Below, in pieces: positions 32,030 to 44,113 of a stretch of DNA of 64,000 nucleotides. The notes beneath the pieces were generated by a model. The model saw only the letters and a program-made list of their open reading frames with translations, was not told where the DNA came from and did not search any database. The position numbers were made by a program, and so were the translations under genes. Numbering within the stretch: position 1 is the first letter of the stretch; each line of letters begins with the position of its first letter. Source of the stretch: Parelaphostrongylus tenuis (Eukaryota > Nematoda > Chromadorea > Rhabditida > Metastrongylidae); contig JAHQIW010003721.1 of NCBI GenBank assembly GCA_019055375.1, positions 32,596-96,595 on the forward strand, in the 5' to 3' direction.

Positions 32030-35000
32030 TCAATCCACCGGCTGTGACCATATTTTGGAAATCGGCTTTCAACTTTGGCAGGATCGATCACTACTGAATG
32101 ATTAATCAAGGCGCACTGCCCGTAAAGCTTTATTCACCACACATGGACTGTGGACTCGACACAATTCGACTCTGAAGAAAACGAAGACGTCAAAACGATG
32201 CCGAGTATGATTTACATTTCAGTCTCGTAGGGCAGCATACAAGATATTATCATGATAATCTTTGCCGTAGGTTCTTTAATTTTTCAAGTAGATATCGGTC
32301 CAGTCACTTCGGGTTACTTCCGTTAGTTGCTGTATGGAATTCATTTTGACCGTGGAGCAGTCCACTCCGTATGGGGGCACCTAGCTGGGAAAGAAGCTGG
32401 AAATTGTGCTTTGTTTATTTTCCTTCTATCCTTGATGAGTGGCAGAGTAAAACAACCGTATAGGGCAATAAACAGCTATGTAATGGGCACGGCGAGAGCC
32501 TCAATAATGCAATAAAAATCCTAGTAAGCCCCCAGGGAGGGTAGTCGCGAGTTCTAAAGTTAACCTCAGACTCCCGGTTTTGCTCATAACTCAGCATTCT
32601 TGTTGCTAGTATTGTGTTATTGCACCATGTGGTGAGGTTCTCTGACCAATTTGTATATAGCATAATACTGATCTTTTACACTGATTGTTGTAGCCCCTAC
32701 AAAACATGACTTTTTCTAACAGTCTCTTCATAACCAGTAATGGAGTATCGATGGAAATTTTTTTATTCCAAGTAACAAGCATCAAATTGAAGTTCGTCAA
32801 ATTGCACAATTTCTCCTGATTTACTGCATTACTCTGACTTCAACAATATGTGATTTCACAGTTTACTTTTGCTGTGTTGCTAAATAAAATTCAAAAAAAT
32901 GAAAATCTCTGCCCCAGAAACATCACAATTGAAATTTAGTTTCCGCTGACTACGGCAGATGCTGCGGCGAAGTTCGATCCAAACGGGCCTGATGCCAACA
33001 GCCGAACCGCTCTATTCACTAAACTTTGTCACATCGCTGTTGACCAATTCGCCATGATAATGTTTGTGGTCTGAATAGGTTTTTTCGTTATTAAAACGAA
33101 GTCTGTTTAGAAAAATGCTATTCCAACCGAGATTGTCCCTCCAATTGTCAAGTGCCGCGGAGGAATAGGCGCTAAATGCGACATGCACATCTGCCTGGCT
33201 GCGGCCCCGGCGGCGGTGGTGGCATCATTTTCTTAGTGCAAATTTGCGTTACCGTGTCGCCGACAATAATGCAGTTCTCTTTCATCATGTCAGCTATAAC
33301 GAACTTAAAAAAGCACCCATTTCTTATGGAATAGAAAACTAAGAAAAGCTGGAAACACTTTTAGTACTCGTTCAGATTTAATCTTCACAACTCATACCAT
33401 CACCTGAAACTTTGAATGCTAAATTGTTGAGAGAAGATGTCAAAAAGCTCACTCCAGAAATATCGCCGATCGCAAAGGTTTTAATTTTATTACCATAATC
33501 TTAGTTTTTTGCATATTGTAAATACTCTGCAGCAGCCGTTCTTTTTTTCGCAATAATAATCACTGTCTTGATTTTCAAATATATATTAATTTCTGCTTCG
33601 AAAGGTACGTTCAAGATCGAAAACCTACCGTTTTCCATTAGACCGACAACTTTTAGGCATGATAGTGGTTCGTAGATGATCGTGATATTAAGCTGACTCA
33701 AAATCGTGGAGATCACGGCATCAGGAAGGAGTGCGCTACGACCTTGGAGTTCGAGGACATCGAGGACCTTAAGAACAAATCGTTTGCTGGTTAAGGTTCA
33801 TTTGAGAGCGTTTCAGATCTTATAATGTGGAGCGATGCACGCCATGGAAGTACTAGAGGCTGGCGATTTGATATGAGAGTGGAAATTATTTCCTAGGCCT
33901 TTATTTTCTTGCCCAAGAGAAAAATTACCTTAAAATCAAAGAGTTGCATACTCACCGTTTGCGTTACGAGGCGTGATACAAATGCACGAGCTCCATCCCT
34001 GCTAGGTGCAATACCAGGGACACGTGCGCGGACGTCGAGTGCCGAAGAGTAAGCCATGGCAACAGGCAATGTAAAGCCTGTGACGGTTGAGGTCCTAGTG
34101 CTCGCTGTGACAATATTTCGTGAAAATTGATTGACAAAAATTTGAACCGCAACATTGAAAAGCTTCTTAGGTTCTTATTGTCTTTCCTGTTTTGAAGTTG
34201 ATATTGTTTCATCATAAAACTTAAGATACTTGAGCTTTTGAGAATCGATAACGTGTTGAAAATACTTATTCTGGTTAGTATTTACAAACTTCCATCTAAG
34301 ACTGTGATCTATTTGTAGCACAATAATAATGTTCTGTTCTTTACCTTGACCTGCTGGCATCACTCCACACCCAGATACTGTCAAAATTGTGGCTAGCAGC
34401 GAAGTCACAATGAGAACCGTCGGAAGTCCCGCCATCTTTGAAAAAATCATCATCTTTCTTTCACGAGATGTGAGCAAAAACCGCGCACTCAAGTTAATCA
34501 ATTATCCCTCTTTTTGCATCAAATCTTCCACAAGTAACAAAGGAGTCTTGCACTTAGCAAAATACGTGAATAACATTGGCGTAGCAGTTAGTTGATTTTT
34601 CTCAGAAGTTTAAAAGTTCCCTAGCATTAGAATCAAGCACAATAGTGCGGGACAACTTTGCGACAGATTCAGTTATTCTGAAACGCAAGACGACAGTTAG
34701 TGAGAGAGAATGTATGCCGAATTTCAACTGAAAACGAATTACGTAGAACGGAATCTCTTAGAAGAAAAATTTCAGCGAATGCGCCAATTCCACAGGTGGT
34801 GCAGCTTAAACTTAATCCCCACCATCTATGTGTGATGATACAACACATAATCTTAACTTTCTCAGGAATAAAATTTCTTAGTGGGCGAAGGGCCGAAGTT
34901 ACTTGCACTTTAGGAGAAAATTTGGCAAGAAGATATTGATTGACAAAATCAGACACAACTTCCGGTTCAAAACGCTTTTAGCAACATCGGGAATCCCATT

Positions 35001-36400
35001 TGCTAAGTTTCAATGTTCTTATTCGCTTATGCAATTCAACAGGATATAAAACTTCTTCGTTGGCGATTAGGTTGATTGACTGCCAAGGAACTAAAGAATT
35101 CACTGAAAAATGAAGAAACAAGCGAGGAATGAGGTAATGTCGAAAACGATGTGTGAGAAAATTGAAAGCAACGTTTTCAAAAATATTTGAAAGAAACACC
35201 TCTATATCAAGCCAACCACTGCGTCCTGAGGCACAACAAATTCCTTGGTCACCTTTTTTGAACGCTCTAATTTTCTCATTGTGGTAGATGTTTACGAAAT
35301 GCCGTCAGTTTTCCGTGATTTTTCTCTATCTGCAGATGAAAAATATTTGCTGTCGTAGGCTTCCTAAAAGAAGCTTCCTTTCATTTCTGAAGCGGCCATG
35401 TTTTTTTAGTGGTTTAGCTTGCCTCTGTGAATGTGGCGGAAAGAGACTTCTGAAATGATAAATGATGTTTTACCTAAACAAAAATTCATAACTCATCCTT
35501 TCTCTTATCTTTTTTGAAGAGTCTGAGATTTCTGATACGAAGCAACGCTACAAAGCGGATATTGCTAGAGCTGACAATAAAGTGAGCTGCACAGAATTGA
35601 AATGATAACGATTTCGTCAATTTTGTGTGCTAGTGGAGAACAACATAACTCTTTCTACTGTTCATAAAATTACTTTTCTGGAGAAGATGATATGGAAATC
35701 AGATTTCAAAAAAATGTCATATGGAGCCAGACCCCATTCAACTGAATTCGTTCTGGGCAATATTTCTTTATGCAATTCTTGTTCCAATAATAGTCGATCT
35801 AGGTGTGAAGCTGGAAATTTTTCTCGTTGAGAAAAGTAAGTCAAAGATCTTCAAATCGAAGCATAATTAATCCGTTATCATGCTTTCAAATGAAAATTTG
35901 AAAGTGCATCAGCGCTGTAGAATCTTCGGTCGCAGATACGAGTTTTTAGGAATATGCTGCTAAGAGCTGAATAAACGGCTTCACGTCGTTTTAGCTGAAT
36001 TGCTGAGCGACCAACACTTTTATTACAGTTTCTTCCCTGCACTTTCATCAATTATAGTGCGTCAAATCGACTGATTTCGTCGGTTGTTTCAACAAAACTG
36101 TTGTATGATGAATCATGTAAGCTGAACCGTTTCACGATGTTATGTTGTGTGCATTGCCACATAGTGTGCACATCGCCGTTTTGGAATCATAGCAGCTGGG
36201 TTGTGAAATAACCCGAAAAATTTTGACTCTAAAGGAAAAATCTCTTTCAAGTGCATACATAATACAAACAAATTATTCCTAAGATTCGCTAAAACGATCC
36301 GCTCTTTATATTCGAAAGATTTTGGAAGATTGGCGAAGTATGTGTTGGGCATTTGTAGGTTTCCTATTTGCCATTGAGTGATTCCCCTTTCGACTGTAGA
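32030..36400 (-). repeat. Segmental duplication, unit A
   Basis: Collinear with unit B (46,830-51,750) and unit C (57,840-61,600), including flanking non-coding DNA. Left-flank markers are CTGTATGGAATTCATTTTGA (A) and CTGTGTGGAATTCATTTTAT (B). Markers upstream of the gene include AATTTCAGCGAATGCG (A), TTTTCAACGAATGCA (B) and AATTTCAGTGAATGCG (C). Far-right markers are ATCGCCGTTTTGGAATCATA (A) and ATCGCCATTTCGAAATCATA (C). Edges are approximate. Confidence 0.8.
32936..34453 (-). pseudogene. Secreted nematode protein gene, copy A (recently disabled)
   Basis: Five exons align with copy B: 34,345-34,453 (signal peptide, then CGVMPAGQ), 33,956-34,104, 33,629-33,767, 33,128-33,293 and 32,936-33,070. 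All introns keep GT..AG, although the exon 3 acceptor is AAG. Exons 1-3 are open (VTGFTLPVAMAYS; DVLELQGRSALLPDAVIS). Exon 4 lost one base at about 33,193, shortly before LAPIPPRHLTIGG, and exon 5 has TGA for Trp at 33,029-33,031. A proline-rich stretch of four extra codons distinguishes exon 4 from copy B. A truncated protein could still be made, but the conserved C-terminus cannot. Confidence 0.82.
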
Positions 36401-37030
36401 AACGGGTGACTATTGTGGTATTATTTAAATCAGTTTATGTGATGACAGTAGGGATTCTTCATATAAAAACGTTATCGTTAAGCAAGAACCCCTTCAAAAC
36501 TGAAGTTTTTTCCTGATATATGGCACCACAGGGATAATGTCGCTTTTTGTCATGCTAAGTAATGCTAAGCCGATTGGTCGATAATCGCCCAACGAGAGTG
36601 ACTGTTGCTCAACTTCATTTGGCCTAAATAATGTATAAAAAGGTAACGCTGGAGACGTCAGTTCATTTAAGCAAAACTTCACGTTACTCATTGCCACAAG
36701 AACAATTGACGTGACACATGATTAGAATAATCGGGGTGCAATCCAGTGGAAGCTGTTCTAAGCGCCTTTTCCCACTCATTTTTCATCTTTTATCAACATC
36801 TCCACAATGCCTACACTCCTACACAATACGCAATTGCATTATAGAATGTACATTTCCTACTATATTCATCTCCTACGACATCATTGGTAAGCATACTTTG
36901 TAGCAATTATGAATTACCATAATTTCTGAGCTTGATGCAATAGCCGTTTCAAAGACTTCTCGTGATATTGTGCTTCGTTTATCTAGAAAAAGCAGATGTG
37001 TACATCTAATTTATGGATAAAAGTTGGGAT
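36400..37030. other. No recognisable gene
   Basis: AT-rich spacer between unit A and the K-family pair. Short frames only. Confidence 0.6.
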
Positions 37031-37650
37031 GCTGGAATAATGAACAAACGGCAATTATGCAGTACTTACCGAATTTTCTAAGATACAATTGCCCCTCCGC
37101 GCACACAATTCTGCCACAATCCATGTGTCTCCAACTTTTTCACGCATACGTCAACAACTTTAATTGGGACAAGAGGAATGACTGACATAAATTCAGTCAT
37201 GGCGAGAGTTACCGTTGAACTGATATCGCATGCAGCAAGCATGATCATTTTTCTCAAACCACTTATTGTCTTCCAGTTTATATTCACCATAATGGCTCTT
37301 GGATACTGTATAAATAGAAGAGAATAAAACCTAGGACATTTACATAGCAAAATACTTTGAAAAATGCAATACACTTGATTTAATGTCGAATTCAGTGCGA
37401 CTGGGCAGTAGTTCAGCGTTTTTCTTCATAGTAGAGACATATATACATATGAACCTGTATGCATACATGTATATATACATATGCATATATATATAAATAA
37501 ACCAGAAGTATGTAAGTGTGTAGGGAACCTTATGTAGTATCAAAGCAGTACAATAAATCAAATTTATTTCAAAACGCAAAACAACCTTGATAGAGCAACG
37601 AAAATCGCGCACCGCTGCGAAATTCGCGCTGCGCGCATCGATCACGCATC
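37030..37650 (-). CDS. Family K, copy K1: small unassigned protein
   Basis: The minus-strand frame 37,374-37,078 gives 98 residues ending MTEFMSVIPLVPIKVVDVCV and then THGLWQNCVRGG. A good acceptor (ATTTATACAG) at about 37,313 suggests that the coding part may begin with YPRAIMVNINWKT as a second exon. I recognise no family. Copies K2 (37,690-38,150), K3 and K4 show it is a local repeat family. K1 is the only copy whose C-terminal part reads without a stop. A short stop-proximal GTAAGT follows the stop codon. Confidence 0.4.
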
Positions 37651-37689
37651 AGGACAAGGACTCAACAGGAGAGACTTTGAAATAAAAGT

Positions 37690-38150
37690 CACTGTCCTGC
37701 AAAGAGATCTGAGACATCGTAAAGAATTTGTGACTTGATTTAGATTAAAAAATCAACTGGTCAACATCGATGTTTGCTCCAGTATAGAGAAAAACGCTGA
37801 ACTACTACGCAGTTGTACTGAATTCGGCACTCAATCAAGTTTATTGAATTGCTCAGAGAATTTTACGGTATAAATGTCCAAGGTTTTATTTTCTCTATTT
37901 GTACAGTATCCAGCAGCCATCACGGTAAATAGAAACTGTAAAGCAATAAGTAGTTTGTGAAAAATGATTGTGCATGCTGCATGCGATACCAGTCCAACGA
38001 CAACTCTCTACATGACTAAGTTTATGTCAATCATTCCTTTAGTTTCAGTTAACGTTGACGTGTGCGAGAAAAAGTTGGGGATACATGGGTTGTGGCAGAA
38101 TTGCGTGCGTGGAGGTGAAATCGTATTTTAGGAAAATCAGTAAGTGCTGC
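37690..38150 (+). pseudogene. Family K, copy K2 (inverted partner of K1)
   Basis: The plus strand repeats K1 in reverse orientation from AGAAAAACGCTGAACTACT to GTGGCAGAATTGCGTGCGTG. The frame gains TGA (AGT AGT TTG TGA, where K1 has AGA) and loses one codon (VVDVC becomes VDVC). It ends at the equivalent TAG. The two copies face away from each other around 37,660. Confidence 0.65.
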
Positions 38151-38159
38151 ATAATCGTT

Positions 38160-39470
38160 GTTTATTCACTATTGCAGCATCACAACTTATATCCACAGTT
38201 CAGATATACACATCTGTTTTTTTTCTAAATATACGAAACACAATATCCCGACAAGTTGTAGAAACAGAAGCTGCATCAAGATTACGAAATTGTTAATTTA
38301 CATTTGCTACAGAATATCTGACCAGTGATGTCGTAAGAGACGAATATAGTAAAAAATGTACACTCTGTAATGCAACTGTGCATTGTATGAGAGTGTAGGC
38401 GTTGTGAAGTTGATGTTAATAGCTGTAGATTTTATTACTCTCCTGAGAAGTCAAGATTGCACGCAAGTAAGAGGTCCACTTTTTAGTAATTTATTGAAAA
38501 GTAATAAATTATGGATGTTTTAAGGAAAAATATGCCGAAATAAATATATGTTGAGCAAAAGCATTTATATATCAGCAAAATTTAAAATCTGCTTGCATAT
38601 CTTCTCCAAAGACATGTTACGAAGTCTTCCTACAACCGCGGAGATCAAAACATGAGCTGGGTAGATCCTACAGCATTTAATCTCCTAGTGTAGATATATT
38701 CGCCAGTTCTTTTCCGTTTGATATCACAGATTTTCAAGCCAATCCCATATGCTGGACAAGAAGTTTTCATAAAGAGTGCTAGCTATCGTCCGATAGTTAA
38801 AGCTCAACCGAGCGCTGTACATGGACGGTTTTTCACAAAGACAATTTTATAAAGCTAAAAAGTCCAGATTAAATTATATTTCACATCAGCAGCGCAATTC
38901 AGCTATCACTCAGCTTGAAAAGCACATGAAAGCGTAGAAAATCTTCCAGTACTAGAGTCAGACGTTCATTCTAAAGTTTCTTCCAAAACGGACAAACAAA
39001 TCCTAATCAAATACGCCTCACTCAGGCGCCATCGATCGATGCTTGCGCTGACCCTCAAGCCCACCGTCCGTAAGTTGGCCAAGAACACTCGCTCGTGCAT
39101 GTGAATCAAATTATTTTTTCTGCTGTGTTGTAGACCAACGATCTTATCAGAATATAGCTAGAGCGTTGGAATCCATAAATTTAATGGTATTAAATATTAT
39201 ATATTGTCTAAAAAAAAGCTTTGTACTGCGAGAGATATGCGCGATTGGAACATTTTATTCTGAATTTTTCGGCGTTATAAAAGGGTCCTTCACAAAATAC
39301 TGCCCACGTACAACCAGATTGAGAATTAAGCTTTCGAACATTACTGAAGCTATATGAGAACTTCTTACCCAGCGTAGAGGATAGGCTTAAGAATCTGTAC
39401 TACCAAATGGAAAATTCACCTAGTTGCCTATTATATTCAACTGTTTATCAAGTGCTCTATTGAAACGATA
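38160..39470. other. No recognisable gene
   Basis: AT-rich. No motif or splice pattern that I can support. Confidence 0.6.
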
Positions 39471-39474
39471 TGAT

Positions 39475-39615
39475 CTAATAACATATTTTGAGCTTTATAT
39501 AAGGTCTGTTATGGTACCTATAAGGTTCTAGACACGTATTTCGGCCCTTTTCTGCCAATCCCTCGTAGAGGGATATTCCCTCTACATATGAAGGAGTCGA
39601 CGACGAACATGTTAC
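39475..39615 (-). mobile_element. Family H repeat, copy H5 (partial)
   Basis: Minus strand reads GTCGTCGACTCCTT, a palindromic block CCCTCTACGAGGG, then GGGCCGAAATACGTGTCTAG and the tail AAGCTCAAAATATGTTATTA. The CCGAAAGGCACCG block and the 5' half of the hammerhead core are missing. The 3' half (CGAAA, ACGUGUC, UAG) is clear. Confidence 0.65.
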
Positions 39616-39959
39616 ACTGCCCCCGCAAGATGAAGAAAAGAAAACTTCACACTGCGGAGATAACAAGTTATATGTCCAGTGACAAGATTTCTCGATATTG
39701 CAATTAGTAACAGTCGATTACTCGAGGGTTGTAATTGATAATACCTTCGTATTCGAATGTTTTTCAAGACTTTGCTTAACCTCTAAGGGACAGCTATAGA
39801 AATCTATGCGCACAGCGCGAATTGAGCAGAGGTACGCTATTTTCGTTGTTTGATAGATTTCTCTTTCTTTTTTCTTACTTTTCTCTTTCTTTAATGTTAA
39901 ACTTTCTGAGTTTTCTTTAGTACTTTGATACAACACGCTTTCCCCTACTGCATATACGC

Positions 39960-40215
39960 TTTTCATGCATGTATAGATCTTTTGTATGAAGCAAAGCGCT
40001 AGTTTAATACGCAATCGTACTGTTTTTGACATTCAGTCAAATGTATTAAGTTATATGAAGTATGTTACGATATTAATCGTCGAATCTTGAATAATTTCCG
40101 TAGCATACAGCACCCAAAAATCATCACAACTATTATGAATTCTAAAAAAAATGGATAACCAGTCAATAATGATCACGCCTACTGAATGCGATATCAGTTC
40201 ATAGATAGCACTCAA
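39960..40215 (+). pseudogene. Family K, copy K3 (fragment)
   Basis: TATAGATCTTTTGTATGAAG and later ATGATCACGCC plus GAATGCGATATCAGTTCA match K4 and K1. The reading frame is interrupted soon after. The 104-codon minus frame over it is a shadow. Confidence 0.5.
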
Positions 40216-40219
40216 TGAT

Positions 40220-43200
40220 TTGGATTGTTATTGTACTTTGAGAGTTGGAAACTATGTAGAATTATAGAAAAGCATGTCATTCTATGAATTTTTGATTGAT
40301 ATATATCCATGATATGCAATATCCGTTAATGCACCCTTTGCCATTGTACATGCAACTGATTTTGAATGTTATACGTCTTTTTTTTGTTGATTGCCCATAG
40401 AGTGAATAAATTTATCTCTCTCAAGCTCCAAGAACTTAGAACAACTCCGATGTGATCGCGTGCAGGTGCTTGTAGCCGTCCATTAGTAAGCCACAGACCT
40501 GGTCCTCTTCTGTTTCCCATGAATATTACTCGTTAACCGCTTGCATGCATATGCTATGCTGACCTTTACGATTTATTTGCGGTTCGTATATACGAAAAGG
40601 AGTTGAATACTTGCTTAGTCATCCTTGCAGTTTTCTGGTTGCTTGCTGTCACTGACATTCGCTTCTTCGGAAGTGTGCCATTGGATGATCGACTGCGCAA
40701 ATGCGAGCCAATTTGACAATCCTCAGCTTGATGAAAGGGAAACCTTCAAGCTTTTATCTATTACTGCATAAAATTGTTGAAATTTACATCAAGAGACAAT
40801 GATGGAAAGATAATCGGTGAATGGTATGATAAGTGTTGTCGCTCAGAATCTTACCCTACTCTTTCATGACGATGAAAGGTGTCCAAGAAAACGTGAGGCT
40901 CGGGTGCAAGAAACTAACTAGCTTCTACGCAATCTACATTCCCAATTTTTGACAGCTGATTGTAGCACGGCATATCTGTGACGCTCAAAAGAATAATGTC
41001 TAAAAAGTACGCTACCATTCTCTCACGACAGGCTACAAGTATACACATCAAAAGTAGGGAACATATTCCTCTCTCAAGGATGCTGTTTTCATGCTGAAAA
41101 AATACGGATTCTTTCGTGCAAGAGAGTTTCTTGCTAAAATCAACTACAAGAAGGTCGCTTTTGTCATATACCATGTATTAGACGCTAAAGCGCCCCTTAC
41201 ATACAGCATTGCTGAATAACTATATATAAATACATAACTATCAACAAAACCCGTCCACCCAACAAGCTTGCCTATCTCAAAGCTGAGGCGTCCATTTCTC
41301 TTCATTAGTGTATCACACTGAGGTCTTTCGGAAAATCAAACTCAGCACTAAGCTCTACATTTATCAAGCTAATAAGTGACTACTGATAGTCAGTGAAACA
41401 GAAGGAAGTAGATTTTTCAATTACACGAAATATGAACTTAACGCAACGAGTTTCAACTGTTGACCGGTGCTGATTCACGAGTAGATATAATCTGTTATGG
41501 ACTGTTATAAATCGTACAAGTTGGTGATTATTAATGTCCTAAGTAGAAAATCTACAAAATTAGTGAAAAAATCCTGAATAAGGGTGAAGAAATTGCACTC
41601 TTCCCGCAGAAGTACCCCACACCTGAAAAATGCAGACTCTATCAAAACTTGCTTCTAAAGATTATCAAAAAATTCTCCGTCTAAGTAGCTTCTGAGATTT
41701 TTCATCGACAAAATGTGCCTTTGAATTGAACCCCTACGATGTTGTCAAAATAACTGGGAAAAATGCGTTAGAAATGCACTGATATCCCAAGGGCGTAGCT
41801 TTTGTATTGGAAAGTTGCAATTTCAAAACAATGGACGTTCTTCTCATTATGATTACACTATTAGAAATTCCTTCAATAGTGAATTATCTTGACATTGCAA
41901 AATTGCTTTTTTATTTCTAAAGTTCACTGTATTATCTCCCACAAAGCGGGCAGTAAAGTTCAAACATCGGGACAGTTAGACTTGAAGCAAGACTTTATCT
42001 TTTTTGTTCACTAGAGCACGTCATAAAAGACTTTAAAAGACTCTGAGCATCCCAGTCCCTTCAGCATTAAGTTCGTTTAAGCTTGTTCTTTTTGAGCGTC
42101 GCAGAATCTTGTTTGAGCGAGTCTCCTTGATCACTCGATAGTAACATGGCTGTGCGTTAAACAAGCCGTTGTTGTTGACTGCCGGAGAAAGTTAGGGGTG
42201 GAGCCTGGCTCCACGTGCGCCATGATGAGCACCACAAGCACTCGGCCACGGCGCTCCCATATAAAGTTACAATGCAATACAATGTTGATCACATGATCGG
42301 CAATAAAGCAACTCTTAAAACGTATTGGTAGCTTTTCGCTGAGTTGGTACAGTGCTATATTCAGGATGCAAGAAAGATGATGTAGTAAAACTGTTGTTTA
42401 CTCAATAAGTCAATTATAACAACACGGAACACTTTTATCACGGAAACACTACAGCACGGTGCTGCTACAACGAGGAACTAATAAGTTGTACAGCGCTGAC
42501 GGTGTCTTCGACTTGTCATTTGCGAAGCAAATAAAAAGCATTACTGTCTTTCTAGTTGGTCATTTATAGCCAACATATCGGAATTCGAAAAAAGCTCACA
42601 TCTCTCCGACTGCAAATGTGAGGAGATTCACATAGAGGCGTAGAAGCTTTGTATCGCAACTTCTTCTTACCTGCAGAATCCTGGGTGGAACATTTTCCAC
42701 ATTAACATAACCAAGTCTTCTTCTCTAATATCTGCAAACTGACGAATAATTCTACTAACTGATATTCAAGTTGTCGATGTATAAAACTGCCACCGATATC
42801 AACGAACGCGTTTCTTACACCTTTTAAGCACCTGAGTTCGCAATATGAGGTCAGCCATTGCTCTGCGTTGTTGTTCCTATGAAATATGAGCGGTGCTTGT
42901 CTTGATGTGTCGTTTGAAAAAGTTTTTAAATGCATGAGAAACCATAGGTTCAACGGTGACAATGCAGAACTGAATAGCTTTTTTCTAACGGCAGATAGAT
43001 TGTATCAAAGATATTACCACAGTTTCTCACCTTTACAGTTTGAAAAATTCTACTATCTCAAGAAAGGAAATCGAAGACTCGAGATAAGAAACAAGCCAAA
43101 ATGATTGCTTAGCCTGCAACATTTCGGATTTATATGAATGTTTCTGGAAAGTTTGGAGGAACGAACTAAGCCATTAAATCTTTGTGGCGGATACACGAGA

Positions 43201-44100
43201 CGAATGAGACTTTTCTCTGCGAAGTACTTAGAACTTTATTTTTTCCGCACATCTTGGAAAGGTTGTGAGAGGAAGATTTGCTTGATGTCACGTTAGTCGC
43301 GTTTTTGGAAAGTCAGCTTCATATTCTCACTTGATACACTCCTAATCTCTAAAGAGTGCAATTTCTATGGCTCAGTAAAAGATTCAATGCCTTCATGGAG
43401 AAGTATTATCTGCTATCCTTCTCGCTATGTCATATCAAAGGGTTTTTTATGCCATCTCATCCCCGCCTCTGCCTAATTCATTCAGTGAGTTTTTAAAAGC
43501 TCTTAATTTGCTATCAGTTGACTTCTCCGCCTACAGAATGAAATGATAAAAAAAACATTGCGAAAGGTAAATGAGACAGAAGCTTAACAATCACAGTCTC
43601 GATCTCTCAAAAAGGTATAGTTGGAAGCTCATTCTTTCTGTCAGTCGATATCTTCTCTTATACATTTTATCTTGAAAATGCGCCTGAAATTTGGTATTTT
43701 GTCGATTTCAACTATTCAGTCTTTGAGGTAATCAGAATTTCATGCTGCTACAGCGGAAATGAGAAGATGGAGCTAAATTTAAACCACACCACTTCTAGAA
43801 TTGATGCTTCACTAAAAACTCCTGCTTAAGTAGTCTCTTCCAAGCACTTCATTCCCGTTCAACATTTAACCTCCATCTCATCTCATTAAGAGATTACCGT
43901 GTTTCAAGAAACTTAGTATCATAGCAAACCAAACGAGCTGCATGCTCATACTACTCACGTATGAAGCTTGAGTGCCAAATCCGTTGTTATCTTATAGATA
44001 ATGAGACGTAAAAAGTAGGAAATCTGTTTTGAGTTCAGTTTACAGTATCGCGTAGATTTCAGGAAACAAACTGAAAATTCTTACAAATATAGAGACGCTT
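40220..44100. other. No firm gene; two weak items
   Basis: Repeat P copy 2 lies at 42,165-42,255. On the minus strand, 42,672-42,737 reads as a possible internal exon, bounded by an acceptor (TTGAATATCAG) and a strong donor (CTGCAG then GTAAGA), encoding RIIRQFADIREEDLVMLMW and a few more residues. I cannot extend it to a gene or name a family. The rest is AT-rich with short frames. Confidence 0.4.
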
Positions 44101-44113
44101 CTGTTATTATTTC

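Noticed and set aside
33501..33716. 71-codon minus frame treated as a separate small protein
   Set aside because: It is part of exon 3 of pseudogene copy A read into the intron (after GAAAACG comes the donor GTAGGT).
36140..36352. 70-codon minus frame in unit A
   Set aside because: The equivalent positions in units B and C do not keep the frame open, so there is no sign of coding constraint.
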